From: Cryoendolithus antarcticus
Lineage: Eukaryota > Ascomycota > Dothideomycetes > Cladosporiales > Cladosporiaceae
NCBI GenBank assembly: GCA_002077065.1
Contig: NAJO01000005.1
Span: forward strand, 1,116,001-1,180,000
Length of the DNA stretch: 64,000 bases
Direction: 5' to 3'
The notes beneath the pieces are model-generated. The model was not told the DNA's origin, ran no database searches, and saw only the letters and a list, made by a program, of their open reading frames with translations. Shown piece after piece: positions 22,578 through 34,958 of this stretch (position 1 is its first letter; the number at the start of each line of letters is the position of its first letter). Position numbers and translations under genes: made by a program.

Positions 22578-23432
22578 CTTGCCTTCTGTGATCTCCCGTG
22601 TGAGAGGTAGGGAAGAAGGAAAGAGAAGCAGATCAAGAATAAACCTCACCAATCAACATAGCAACCGCCCGAATCCCAAGTAAACCTACAGAGTGACATA
22701 TTCGGCTCCTCGGTGAACCCCAGCTATCCACCTCCGCATTCACGACCACGCCATGGAAGAAATAGACCTTCTGTACCTGGCTACTGCCCGGGCCTGCAGC
22801 AGACGGGAGCCCACAAGCGTGCATATGCGCCGCGTGTGCTCGTCACTACAAACTCACCATCGATGTTGTCTCGGCTCCGTCTGGGTCCGAGCCGAGACCT
22901 TGGTTCATTCTCATGGCGACTTCGACAACGAGTGTCTCAGACATGTGAAAGTATGTCGCTCAAGCTTGCGCGCAACAGCTAGCCTCATCTCTTACGCATT
23001 CTCAATTGTGAAGACAGGATGAGAGGCTGAGATGAAGTCGATGCGGGTGCTGTATGACGTAAAAGCGGGGCAAGCCGTAAATCTCCATCGTCCTACCAGC
23101 CTACCACCAGTGTAAGCGATCAAGCTAGATTGTTTTCTTTGCAGTAGCACGTGCTGAAGCCGAGGCATGTATTTGTACGAATGAGTAGCCAATGGGTCTC
23201 GTGGAGATGGGCCTCTCGCAGCATGCCGTACCATTCCATGATTCCAGTATATTCAACGCCGACTTTTCCCACAGCGCCTCGTGTTTGTCACATCGAAGCA
23301 CCTACGATCCTCCCAGAGGATGGTCCTGTACAGCCGTCCAGGATGTGCTTTCCCTCCATTCCCCAAGCCCTATATCCCGTTCCATACTCACCACGTCGTT
23401 ATTCCCAAGCCGTACCGTACCTTCACTCACGT
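22578..23432. other. Intergenic region
   Basis: Upstream region of the carboxylesterase and downstream region of the metacaspase. ORFs present are short and domainless. Confidence 0.5.
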
Positions 23433-25292
23433 CTACATGACGTACAACAGATTCGTATCTAGATTTTGCAAATCAGCATTGCAGCATTCGACGGTGGAAA
23501 TTAGAGGTTTACTTACCCAGCGGATGACTGCAGCTCAACTGCGGCTTCTGGGTGTACTTCGTCTCCAACTCGTCACGGATGCTGTTGAGCAACTGCACGT
23601 AGCTTTGCTGCGGGTTCTTCTTAAGCGCCGCCACGAAGGCCCAGGACATGGCGCCTGTGGCTTGGCCGGCGATGTTTGCGTCTTGCCTGCAGAGGATGTG
23701 TGGTCAGTAAATGCTTGTTGTGTACTGTCAGTACGTTGCAGATGTAGTGCCAACGCAACTCGTTGTCCCGACGCCAAGAAACACCCGCTAGGGATGCTTC
23801 GAGGCGAAGGGACAGGAGGCTGGTATGGCACTATTGACTGCTACACACTCGCAGGCGCATCAAGCGCGCGAAACATCCAAAGTCGCTCAGATCCCCCAAC
23901 GCCTCGCTAAATGCACGACATCGCAAGCACATCAAGTGTGTCAGATGAGAATGGCACCAGCCATATCTCTGTGCGGCACATAGATGTTGTAAAAGGGTGC
24001 GAACGCGTTCGCATCCCAGAACGCCGTTTCGGGCTCAACAAAAGTGGAAGGGTCAACATACGATGTCTGGCTGTCCTTACTGCCACTCCACATGATAACA
24101 TCCGCCGGGCTCGTCTTGGTACGCAGGTTGCGCTCGTATGAGTCGCCGCCAGATGTGACCTTCTTGAACAGGCCCATGGCTGTCGAAGCCATACCACCGA
24201 GATCGCCGCGCGCGTAGGACGACACGATGCCGAGCAGGCCTTGGCCAGCCTCTTTCGCAAGATTGGGTTCTTTGAGCACACCTTGAGTCGAGTAGATGTA
24301 AGGAAGGTCAAGTGCAGAGCCGGAGTGGCAAGAGTCGAAGATGGCTGTCAGACGGACACCAGGCTGGAGTGGCGCAACCCTGTGTGAGTTTGTTAGCAGC
24401 CACATGGAGTGAGGCGGAACACGGCGCAAGCCACTTACATGATCCTGTGCATCTCGTCGTCCACAATGTGACCAGCCTCTCTGAAGTCGACCGGGTATAT
24501 CACCTCATCGTATCCATCTTCTTCATCGCCGTCCAGATCCTTTGTCTGCCCGCCGTGTCCGGAGTAATGGAAAAAGAGCGAATCATTCGGGCGTGCATCC
24601 TTGACGAGCCAATGCATCGCACGTAAGATGTTTGCTTTGGTCGGCTGGCTCATCGGAGACTGCTGGTCGTCTGTCAGGCAAACCATGTCCTCTCTCTTGT
24701 AGCCAAAGTAGCCGTTCAGGTAGCTCGACATGTTCTTAACATCATTGATGCACCCTCTCAGCTGACCTCGCTGGCCAAAGTAGTTGACGCCGATCAACAG
24801 CGCCTTTCGTCGACCTGTACAGTTGGAATATTGGAACGAGTAGCCTTGCGGAGCTCCCTGACCGAAACTCTGCATTTGCTGTGGTGGTGGGGGAGGTTGA
24901 CCGTAGCCTGTCACACATCTCGTCAGTGACTGCCGATGATCATCGAACGAGCAAGATACCTGTGTTATGCATGGCCTGAGCATGCGGTGCTGGTCCAGGC
25001 TGGCCGCCAGGTGGACCATAGCCGCCGTAGGGCTGCGGTGACGGCGCTTGCTGGTACCCTTGTTGCGGAGGTGGCTGCTGGTAGCCACTCCCATATCCAC
25101 CGCCATTATACTGAGGCTGTGGACTCGGCGCACCGTAGGAACTAGGTCAAGATGTTAGTATCAAGCGAGAAACGAGGGCACCTCGCTCGCTTACGGGTAT
25201 TGCTGTGGAGGAGGTTGCTGATAGCCGTAGTTCTGTTGTGGTGGAGGTGCGCCGTAGTGACCTCCGCCGTATTGCTGCCCTGGGAAAGCCAT
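23433..25292 (-). CDS. MCA1: Metacaspase (type I, MCA1/CasA-like)
   Basis: Six exons (25195..25292, 24960..25141, 24439..24907, 24062..24379, 23517..23686, 23433..23458) give 420 aa. A Ca2+-dependent Arg/Lys-specific cysteine protease of the caspase fold, involved in stress, ageing and aggregate clearance. The first ~110 residues are a Gln/Pro/Tyr/Gly-rich prodomain. The catalytic His211 lies in HYSGHGG and Cys267 in DSCHSG. The final tiny exon restores the conserved end ([13 protein letters not shown]). Exon junctions split codons consistently. The 375-nt intron before exon 5 is far longer than the others and begins with a long open stretch (see findings). Confidence 0.93.
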
Positions 25293-27124
25293 GTTCGACC
25301 AGGTCAAACAATCTTCGGAGGTATATCGCTAGCTAGGTTAGTGTACCCGGTGTCCAGAGCCTGAGGCTGGAGCACTTAGGTCGGGAGTGCAGATCGTTGC
25401 TCAACTCAGGAGATGCCGCGAAGATATATCACGGTCTACGAGACGTTCCCTGCAGGTAACGTGGTATTCAGGGTAGCGTAGGTATGTCGTAGGGGACGGC
25501 GCAGAGGCTTAGCTCGCGGGATACAATGCTGATGCAGCGGTACAGACGGGATGGTGCATCAAAGGTTCATGCGGTACCTGTAGAAGGTGGCCCTTGCTGC
25601 GGTCGGTAGTCCAGTAGTGTGTCGTCTTCGATGTCGCTAGGGTGGTACCAGTGAGAAGAGGCTCAGCAAAGAACGTGAGACGCGCATACACATGCCCCGC
25701 GGCGGCAAGCTTTTGCAGATTTTGTCCGTGCGTGATATTCAGGGATTCACTGCTCCTCCGCAAGATACAGATCTACATGAATTGCCGAGTGCATCAGCGT
25801 CCATACGGTCGTCAAGTCGGGAAACGAAATGGTTATTCAGCGTCTAGCAGTGCCCTCGTCACGCTCATTCAGGCGAACAGATCGAGTCCGAGGAATGCTT
25901 GCCGAAACAAGACATGATATCACCTATCCGAACATTACCGTGCGCAGGGAACAGCACCTGGCGGCATTGCTTTAGCGACACTCATGATCGATGATCTGGC
26001 ACAGTATATCGCGAGAGCTGCCCCGTCTCCACGCCTGTCACGATATCCCTGACCTTTGACTTCGCATGCTTCGCGGCAGCTCCGAAAGGATGGGCGTCTC
26101 GCGTATGCAGTGGGACTGCAGCGGTATGCAGCCCTATCACCCACACGTGGCTTCGACAAACTTCAAAGGTGGTCGCTCTGTAAGCAGCATTGGCTGTCGA
26201 AATGCTGCAGCGGGAAGAAGCTGTAGCAATAGGTCTCGCGTGGCTCCATTGGTCTACCGTGACGTGCCAGCACATCACCACTTCCTGATTCGATGACCTT
26301 GGACACAGCAAAGCCACAACATGTCGCCGATGACTTTCTGGTGGCTTGCGCTGGTGGCTACACATGGCAGCGGGAGCATGCAGTCGTCGCGTGGGCTATG
26401 ACCATACTGCATGATCCACCTTCGCTTGCTGTCTACCGCGTTGACTCGCGTAGATTTCGACAGGAATTTCCTCCGACACAAAACGGCAAAGTTCGGGCTT
26501 GCAGCAACGTGGGGGGCCGTGCCACGCGGCGTGAAGTCAATGCTCGACGCTGGCAGACTGTGCAATTTGCGGTGAGTCGTCCTACAGTTCACAGTCAAGT
26601 CGCAAAAGCCCAGAGCACGTTCATTATCAAGAAGTCGCGTATCTGGACCTAAGCTCACATCCTCGAAGCGATCCGCTTCCATGTGTCGATCTTCCCCAGC
26701 TTGTCAACCCAAGCGAGGCAATGATCAGCCGTACTGACTCGTAAGGCTGAGCTCTGGAGCTCTCTCCATCAGCATGCAGCCACATTGTTAACTTCCATCC
26801 CGCGTCAAGAGCGGTCACTAAGGCTGAGCTACGTGCTCCTCTCGTAGGGCTGCAGGTTCGCTCATGATCCAATCTCGAGGGGGCGGAGCATTTCGCGACT
26901 AAACCTCTATGTGAAAGCCCAGCCGATGTGACACGCCAGCGCGGACTGAGAGCATCTCTGTACATTGCAATCGCAGCTAGTCGCTTTGTCCGTGTGGAGA
27001 GTTTCGACTGCTGCCAGGTAACATTGAAATAAGCACTGCCACCTTGAATTGATGTTGCAAGCACGGGTCGAAATGAACGCAACATGAAGTCAGCAATGTA
27101 GGATACTCTACGTACTTTCGCTCA
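25293..27124. other. Gene-free stretch
   Basis: About 1.8 kb upstream of the metacaspase. ORFs on both strands (for example 26293..26652 plus, 26627..27085 minus) show no domain, overlap each other and lack splice-extended partners. I see no transposon or tRNA. Confidence 0.45.
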
Positions 27125-27948
27125 TTACCTTGCTTTCCACCTCACTCTACCGACCCACATAGCCCACTTCCTCACATCCTCCCTTTCTAGCAGCAATTCG
27201 ACGCTGAACAGCTCCTTGGCCAACTCCTCATTGCTGGCGATCTTATGCAGAAATGAATGGCACTGTCTACAAATCCAGGCCACCTTGTTCAGCTCCCACT
27301 CGGCATGCCATCCCCGCTTCACGGCCTTCGCGTGCATCTCACGTGGGATGAGATGATGGTAGGTCAGAGGCAGCTGCTCTCGGGCACAGATCTCGCACTC
27401 GGAAGGTCGCGACGCCGTCAGTGATGGAGTGTACTCAGGTGGCGGAGACGTGGTGGTCGTAATGTAGGCGGAGAGTACAGGGGATAAGAGTTTGGGAAGA
27501 TCCGAGACATCGGCAAGAAGAGAGTAAGATGTCAGCGATTCGACGATGCTTGCCGGAAGAGGTCCTAGGACAGCATCCAGTTGAGCTCCAACAAACGGCG
27601 TGGCATATCGTTGTACCAGGGTCGCATCATCCTTTATTGCGGCGTAGGATAAGCTACGAAGCTCCGGAGGTAGACTCGTGAAGATCTCTTCAGCGATGTA
27701 CTTCGGAGTCTCAGCATAAGATTCCCAGTAATGGAAAGCATCAATAAAGTAGATCACACCTCTATGAAGTCGCTCAGTTCGGCAGCACTAGTGTCACCAC
27801 CAGTGTCTTGCACGACCGGCTTGATCTCATTTTTGCGGCCCCTTGCGCGTCGTCTCGGTGCAGGTCGCGGTGCGAGTGTGTCGATCAACGGAGTTGATAG
27901 GCAGTCTCGAAAGACTTCGAAGTTGTCCCTCTCACTCTCAACGATCAT
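27125..27948 (-). CDS. HNH-like nuclease-domain protein
   Basis: Two exons (27760..27948, 27125..27700; 59-nt intron, phase 0) give 254 aa. The splice joins ELSDFIE to YIAEEIFTSLPPELRSL, a continuity I recall from related fungal proteins. The C-terminal part has an HNH-type arrangement: CEIC, then YHHLIPREMH, a conserved Asn (ELNKVAW), CRQC and HSFLH. Paired CxxC motifs probably bind zinc. The N-terminus is short and basic (RRRARGRKNEIKP). Activity as a nuclease is inferred from the motif only. The gene is widespread in filamentous ascomycetes without known function. Confidence 0.85.
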
Positions 27949-28565
27949 GGCGGGTACGGACGACGTTTGGCTCTACAACTGCTCAAGCAATCTTCCCTCT
28001 CTTCACCCATTTTCGTGCTGCAAGGCAGCGATCATCGGTGGCTTGCTTGAGACAACGCGGAATAGGGCTGAACGGCATCACCACTTCTCGAAATCGATCG
28101 AAACTATGACGAGGATTCAAGCTCTGGCACTCGGCTGCGGCTGCCTCGCGTCTGTCCGCGTCAATGGATCCCCTCCCCTTCAACGTGGAATGTTGGTAAT
28201 TTTACATATTCGCATAATGACGAGTGCTATCGTGTGGGTGAATTGTTTTCGCGTCGATGGAGAGACTCGTGCATTGCCTTGCAGGCAACAGCCCTCGCTG
28301 AGGCTATAGCAGCGCTCTCGCCCGGCGCTCTCGCACAGAAACGTAACAACGAATCGCCTATGCCACATCATGCACCACCCTAGCGCCGTGGGGAGCCTCT
28401 CGACAGCTACTTTTGTGAAGCAACCCCAGATAGGCCAGCATATGTAAGTTGATTTCTCTCACAACATCACTTTTGCTTTAGATCCCTTCTATATCGGGAT
28501 TTCCTACGATGTGCACTCCATCCATGACGCATACAACTCTGCCAGCTCGAAACGCTGTATGAGCG
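27949..28565. promoter_or_regulatory. Divergent intergenic region
   Basis: A 617-bp region between the starts of the HNH-like gene and the metallo-beta-lactamase-fold gene. No gene recognised; no specific site is called. Confidence 0.35.
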
Positions 28566-29645
28566 ATGTCAGTCGAAGTGCGGCAGCTCAACGCGGATTC
28601 GACTTTCTTGTTAACGTTCAGACCGCCGAAGTCGTCAGATACGCAGACCGAGCCGTCTGATGAAAGTGCATTCACATTGCTGATCGACCCTTGGCTGGTG
28701 GGCGAGTGCTCATACTTGCATCCGAGCTTCCAAAAGTCGCAGCACACATTGAAGCCTGCGATAGCCTCACTCGCGGATCTGAAGGATGATGTCGACCTGA
28801 TCTTGATCAGCCAAGACAAGCCAGATCATTGCCACAGTCAGTCGCATCTGCAAGCCCATCATCTGACGAGTTGATCGCCGGAAGCATAACACATCACAGG
28901 GCAGACTCTGTGCTCGCTACCAAGAGATAAGCATGTGAAGATACTGGCCACCGCTGCGGCAGCGAAGAAGATCAAGTCATGGCAGCACTTCGACTCCGAG
29001 GATGTCACGGCCTTGCCAGCCTTCGCCGTGAAGCAGATGGACTCGACTCTTCATCGTCTGTCGGTGCCATCATCAGACCCAGCTGATGCACATGGCGAAA
29101 TTACGATCGCCCACATGCCCACCAGTTTTGACCTGACTGGCCTCCACAACGCCCTAGGTATCACATACCGTCCACCCGGCTGCCGAGTATCCGCTACGGG
29201 CGCCAAGGACGATGCAGTGTGGCATTGTCCAGTCCATACCATCTCTCTGCTCTACACGCCACACGGCGTGTCTTCTGCATGCGTGCAGCCGTGGCTCGCA
29301 CATGTCCTGCAACGCACGGGGCGACACCCACCGCTCACAGCCCTGTTTCACTCTCTCACCGAGGAGACGAATGTACAGTTTTTAGGTGGAAAAGTGATCG
29401 CAGGCGCGAGTGGTGGTCTCGAGCTAATGAGAAAGGTCGAGGCACGATACTGGATCTCGGCCCATGATGAGGAGAAGGAGAATTCTGGTTTCTCCGTCAA
29501 ATGGCTTACCACCAAGAGGCATTCGGCAGCGGAGGTGGATGTGAAGCTGAGAGCCGGAGGATTGGCTGGTAAGGTGCTAGCATTGGGTAATGGAGGCTGC
29601 ACTATCCTCGAAGGTGGGCATGAACCCCATAGCAGTACAGCGTGA
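28566..29645 (+). CDS. Metallo-beta-lactamase-fold protein A (fungal, degenerate HxHxDH)
   Basis: Two exons (28566..28836, 28900..29645; 63-nt intron splitting an Arg codon) give 338 aa. Strand pattern and motifs fit the MBL fold of the UlaG-like type: LLIDPWLVGECSYLHP near residue 40, then ISQDKPDHCH where HxHxDH is expected, later LYTPHG and RYWISAHDE. The first motif His is Gln, leaving DHCH, so the metal site may be altered or catalysis lost. No signal peptide. It ends only 29 bp from the stop of the convergent YVC1 gene. Confidence 0.82.
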
Positions 29646-29674
29646 AGCTGCAATTAGAACACTGTACACTATCG

Positions 29675-32204
29675 CTATGCTGCATCAGCGCTAGGCAGGG
29701 TGAAATCCTCACCCACTGCCGTCGTGCTGCCAGTCTCGAAATCCCTCGTACTTCGCCGCCTCATACCTCCTTGACTCGCCTCCCGCCCAAAGCCCGTGCC
29801 AGCTCGGCTCATGCTCCTACTCCACGCCCCGTTGCCGTTACCCTCAATGCCACTGTACACGCTGCGACTCCCTCGTCTTCGCTTCAATGCATCCACATAC
29901 CCACCAGGTGCATCGTAGTCGTTCGCACCGAGCACCTCGTCCACATCGTCCATCTCGTCCAGCACTGACTGCGGTGGCTCGGACTCGAACACCGCTTGTA
30001 AGTCCCCGTGCGCGCCGAATCGCTCCCATATGGTAAGCCAGGTATGTTTCCTCGGTGGCGCGAGGTAACGGGAGCGATTCCAAAGGTATCGACGATCGTG
30101 TAACGAGATCAGCAGGAGTATCGGGGCGTTGAGCACGCGTACAGCTGTGACGTTGATCTTGTGGAACCATCGATCACTGACGGCCAGCTTTAGCGGGAGT
30201 AGCACAAATAGAGCCAGAACGTTGAAGGGCGGCCGGTAAGCGAACAGCGCGTCCGATTTGACGCCTTCGAACGTGAGCACTGCGCGACGAAATTGTATCT
30301 CAGCCGTAGCGTTCTGCGCAAGCATCATGTAAGTGTTGCTGAGCATCGCCACGAGGATCGTGAGGAAGAGAGTATTGCCAAGGAAAGCGAAGGTGATCAT
30401 CAGCGTCGGTCCGAGTAGCCAATGCATCTCAACGGAGCGCTGGACTCCTGTCCCATCCAGACCGAACCAGATCCACAGCATCCACTTGGCGATCGTGAGT
30501 GGATGGTGAGCATTTGAGCCATCTTGAGACTCGCTCAGCCAACGCATGGCGACTGGGACATGAAGTCAGCATTAATTTTGGCACGATCAAGGTACTCTAC
30601 TTGACTTACACAAGAAGCCACCGAAACACCAAGCTGCTAACAGCGTAAGGAAGGTGAAGTCGGCCATCATGGCGCGAAGGGAGATGAACAGCATGTTCTC
30701 CGGCATGATGCAGAAGGCCATTCGGGGAAGTAGTACTGGTGCGCCCAAGGCCAGTACATCCAGTGCGAGCTTCGAAATACTGCCGTCATTTGTGGCTAGA
30801 CCGTGCATACGGATGCCGAAGTAGGTCCAGAAGATTAAACAAAACGCGATATCCAAAAAGGCCCAAAGATCTAGGCGCGACGTTAATTAACTTTGGAACA
30901 GTGCAATGGAAGAGGTCTACGTACTTTCTGTATGCACGGTCCAGCCGTGCTCGAACACCGACGCGACTTCGTCGAGGACCCAGCCCATTGCGTAGACGAT
31001 GAAGACGAGCTCATACAGGGTGAAGCGAAGGTGGTCCGAGCCGTAGCTGTTGGCCTTGTTGACCATGACTAAGACGTAAAGGACGAGGAGAACGGCGAAT
31101 TGGACCCCTTCGATGATGTTGCGAATGCGAGGAACGATCAGGCGGTATTGATTCAACAGCGGTGCTTTGCGTGGATCGTATAGCGAGATACCGCGGTTCT
31201 TGTAGTGGTCTGGGAGTATGTCGATGAACGAGGTGGGCGTGTATGTGATCCTACCACGGTATACCGCATCGACGATCTTCTGGCAGGCGGATGTACTCAG
31301 AAAGCTCTTCGACTCTGTCACAATGGCCACTTCTAAAGCAGTAAGCATTCTTTCCGCGTCAGGGCGCCAGAAGTGATCGCGGATGGTCCAGTGTAGACTT
31401 ATTTGGTGGCCTCTTGTCACCTCAGGGGGAGCATTCTGGAAGGGCTCAAAGCCAGCAACAAGTACATTTGCCAGCAGCAGCAATCCTTGACGACCTTCGT
31501 GGTCTTCATCGAGTCGCCTGAGCACTCGGGCCGCGATCAGCTCACACACCGTTGCGCGAGTGTTGTTCACGGTCTGGTGGTGCGCCTGATAGCTTTGCTC
31601 TCGGAGGAACTGCACGCGATTGACCAAAAGGCAATACACAACCGATACATCGTCGGGATCGTACAGATGGTCAACGAGAGGTCTAATGACAGAAATGTTC
31701 ATACGAGGGCTCTTGAGCTGCTCAGTGGAGTACGGATCATCTACATAGCGCGCTATCAGCCTGTGTGTCTGAGCGCAACTAGGGATTCTGTTGAAGATGC
31801 CCACCAATGCTCGCTATAATCAGCTGTCGTATCCGATGGATCGTTGTGTAAACAGGCAGCTGCCCATGTGGGTTTTCGACCCTTGGTCTATCGTCCCTTC
31901 TGGGTGGATAGCAGCCATCATCATCCGCCTGCTCTTCCTCTCCGAGCAATGTCTCCTGCTCCTCTCGTGATCTGGCCAGCCGCAAGGCTTCACTTATGCT
32001 TCTGTGGCTCTGCCCGCGAAGCGTCTGCTTTCGAAAGAGCGTCGGACGCTGAGGCTCTGTGACCTCAATGTGTGCGCTTTCGACAGACTCGCGCCGTCGC
32101 CCTGAATTGGCGGTCGCCATGGATTCCGCGACTGAAGCTTCTGAGGCGTGCCGGCCATTCTCCATGATGCCTGGAAGCCGCCATGGACTGGTTGGTTGTG
32201 ACAT
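29675..32204 (-). CDS. YVC1: Vacuolar TRP-type cation channel YVC1
   Basis: Four exons (31805..32204, 30925..31740, 30610..30870, 29675..30552) give 784 aa. YVC1 releases vacuolar Ca2+ into the cytosol in response to membrane tension and Ca2+. The N-terminal cytosolic part contains TTIHRIRQLI, then DDPYSTEQLKSPRMNISVIR and YDPDDVSVVYCLLVNRVQFL, all characteristic. About six membrane helices follow (VQFAVLLVLYVLVMVNKA onward), with the pore region near MRWLSESQDG ... KWMLWIWFGLDGTGV. The C-terminus has an acidic patch (DEMDDVDEVLG), as in the yeast channel, and a Ser/Arg-rich tail. The ATG at 32204 is the first in an otherwise longer open frame. Confidence 0.93.
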
Positions 32205-32566
32205 TACGTCGCACTCGACTTCGCCACACCACTCTCCGAAGCTCGACCTCCTCAAGGCATGTCGAACAACGATCGATGTCGAAGCTTGTCCGGACAAAAG
32301 CAAAGCGCGATTGATCGAAGCTACTAAGGTACTACACGCAAGTCCCCTCCGTGCACTATCTGAATCTAAGCGATGCTTTCTGCGCGCGTTGCATCAATCA
32401 TGGCTGCGATATTCTTGGCATAGTGACCACTCCTCCTTTGCCTGCAGCCCCACCACTCCACTACAGCGCGGCAAGCAATGAGGTAGTGCCTTGCTCCAAA
32501 CTTGAACATGTAATGTAGGCGTTGTGGAATGTAAGTCATCTCGTCAAACCCTTCCTGCAATTTATA
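32205..32566. promoter_or_regulatory. Bidirectional promoter region
   Basis: A 362-bp region between the starts of YVC1 (minus) and the aldolase-like gene (plus). No other gene fits. Confidence 0.4.
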
Positions 32567-33637
32567 ATGCCCAAGTCCACGCCCCAAGCTGCGCTTCTCA
32601 AAGCATCTACCCCCGTCCCGCTTTCCCTCTTCTCCGATCTCATCACTGCGAACCACATTCTGCACCAGCAGAAGGTCTTGGACGGCTTCGGCCACATCTC
32701 AGTGCGCAACCCGCAAGATCCTGCGAAGTTCTTCCTCTCCAAATCTCTCGCGCCGGCTCTGGTAGCAGATCGCGAAGACATCGAAGAGTACCTTGTTGAG
32801 GATGGCAGCCCCATCAACAAAGATGCGCCAAAAGCCTATGTGGAGAGATTCATCCACAGCGAGATCTATAAGAAGTACGCCGAGGTGCACAGCGTAGTGC
32901 ACTCGCACAGCGAAGCCGTGATACCGTTCTCTATCACGAGCATACCTGTGAGTATCGCGCTTCAACGGTGTTTCTGTGTATCTGCATTTCCTTACCCCTT
33001 CCTCCAGCTGCGACCAGTCTACCACATGGCGTCCTTCCTCTCCCCACAAGCTCCGGTCTACGACATCTCTCTGCACTACAAGTCTTCCTCAGACCCGCAC
33101 ACCTTGCTGGTGACCTCTCCTCATCTTGGCGCAAGCCTAGCAACAGGCTTGCATCCGAACACCCTGGTGTCCAAGACCACCTCGATGATCAAGAACTACA
33201 TCACCTCTTCGGCCACGCCCGCTACTCCGTATCCGTCGAGCTCAGTAATCTTGATGCGCGGTCATGGGTTTACAGCAGTGGCCAAAGGCATCGAGGACGC
33301 AGTGTTCAAGGCGGTCTACACTTGCGCCAACGCGAAGATACAGACGCAAGCGTCGTTGATGCAGGGAAGCTTCAACCTCGGCTTCGTAGGCGAGAGGTTC
33401 GGAGCTGGCGAAGGGGAGAAAGGCCCGGCGAAGAGGGAGGAGGTGAAGTACCTGAACGACAGGGAGGGAAAGGAAGCGTGGGCAAGTCTAGAGGGGAGTG
33501 TGGAGAGAGCTTGGGGCGGGTGGTGTAAGGAGGTCGAATTGGATGGACTGTACCGCAATGCGATGTTGGAGGAAGAGGAGGATGAGGAAGGAGATGATGG
33601 CGGATACGTTGCAGATGTGGATGATGAGGGACGTTAA
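32567..33637 (+). CDS. Class II aldolase/adducin-domain protein
   Basis: Two exons (32567..32947, 33008..33637) give 336 aa. The domain covers about 20-260: LITANHILHQQKVLDGFGHISVR at the start, HSVVHSHSEAV carrying the zinc-ligand His pair, and LMRGHGFTAVAKGIEDA with the third His. The fold serves fuculose- or ribulose-phosphate aldolases and epimerases, so the fungal substrate is open. The C-terminus is an acidic tail (EEEEDEEGDDGG). The 60-nt intron has no stop and is divisible by three, so retention would add 20 residues in frame. Confidence 0.88.
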   Translation: MPKSTPQAALLKASTPVPLSLFSDLITANHILHQQKVLDGFGHISVRNPQDPAKFFLSKSLAPALVADREDIEEYLVEDGSPINKDAPKAYVERFIHSEIYKKYAEVHSVVHSHSEAVIPFSITSIPVSIALQRCFCVSAFPYPFLQLRPVYHMASFLSPQAPVYDISLHYKSSSDPHTLLVTSPHLGASLATGLHPNTLVSKTTSMIKNYITSSATPATPYPSSSVILMRGHGFTAVAKGIEDAVFKAVYTCANAKIQTQASLMQGSFNLGFVGERFGAGEGEKGPAKREEVKYLNDREGKEAWASLEGSVERAWGGWCKEVELDGLYRNAMLEEEEDEEGDDGGYVADVDDEGR

Positions 33638-34958
33638 GGTTAAGGGTACTGTGGTATTCACCCATGCCGGAGTGCCACTGACAGTCCCTCCTTCGCATAC
33701 ACGCAGGTGTCATGCTCGAGCTTCACTCACCTGCGGGACCTTTGTCATTTAGTCGCAGCTTTCAGATCACCCTATCACTTGCTGCATGTACCGGCACATG
33801 CTGAACCTGACACCTTCACCTTCGGTTCCAATGCGACTTCGGACATACCATCGGTGCGACTTTCCAGCAGGAGGTGTTGTATTGTAGACGTGCACCTTTC
33901 AGCATCTTGTACTAGACGTGCACGACGAGGTTCGAAGTCAGGGTACCTGCCGCTCGCGGGTCAGCATTCTCTCCGAGATCGCACAATACGTCAATATATC
34001 AATATCACGTCGGTCACATGTATGCTCCCATTTGGTCCAGAAAGGCCCACCCTGACATCCTTGAGCAAAGCCGTGTCGAACGCATGCCCATCTTCGTGCA
34101 TGTTGTCGCAGCGCTGGACATCAGAAGTGCCGGCAATACACTCTCCCGATCTTTACGCCACCATGTACGAGAGCTACATTTAACCCAGGCCAAGCCAACA
34201 CGGCCACACAACACGGCGCGGATGCGTAAGAACATGTGTTACTGGACTGATGGCTTGCCCTTTACCATTGCGCCACGAGAACGTTACGGACACATCTCGA
34301 GACCCCAGGCTATCGCTCTTGAGCGTCGCCGACTTCCTTTCAAAGCGGTGCAACGTCGGTTCCTTGGCCAGAGATGTCGGGCTTCTACGGACTTGGCATG
34401 GCATGGCCAGAGACGAGCGATTGTTGACGAAACCCGGGACATGCCTTCAGGCGCGTGCGCCTCACGTGCATGCAGCTGGGGAAGCGGGGCGCCATGGAGC
34501 ATTGCATGGAGCGTCCCTCGTGTCCAAAGTCAAAGACAAAAGAGCCATGGCCTTGGCGAAGTCTCGCCTTGCAGTAGCGCATGGCATCTGACGGTAACAC
34601 ATCGCGAGAACTCTCTGATCCCATGACTGGCCACGAAAGCAACGTTGTCCTCCGCACACAAGAGGATCCAAGCCTAGGCGCGAGAACAGCTTCGCATGTT
34701 TCCCCAGAGCCACTCCACCTTTCAATGGACCTAGTGTACAGACATGGTTCAACAGCACGGGGTCAGGCCGATCTTTATCGTGGAGGGATAAGTTAAGGTA
34801 TTGTATATAGTTCTCCTTCTGGTGCCCATCAGGGCTAGACTTTTCTTCCCGTCATCACCACAACTCTGGTGTCAAGACATTCTCTCTCCGCTTAACCATC
34901 CTCTTATCCTTTCGTCTCCAAAACACCGTCCAGGCCATCTCGGAGCCTCGTCAACGTC
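33638..34958. other. Intergenic region with upstream region of the MFS gene
   Basis: About 1.3 kb. Long overlapping ORFs at 34018..34626 lack domains and look like chance frames. The last 160 bp contains a TATA-like element and a pyrimidine-rich stretch upstream of the permease. Confidence 0.5.
34804..34810 (+). promoter_or_regulatory. TATA-like element of the MFS permease gene
   Basis: The heptamer TATATAG lies about 150 nt upstream of the ATG at 34959 and is followed by a C/T-rich stretch, a common layout in fungal promoters. Confidence 0.4.

Noticed and set aside
26293..27085. ORFs of about 120-150 aa on both strands in the metacaspase upstream gap
   Set aside because: They overlap each other, show no recognisable motif and have no splice-extended exons.
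34018..34626. 202-aa plus-strand ORF upstream of the MFS gene
   Set aside because: Compositionally random, no domain, and overlapped by comparably long ORFs in other frames.
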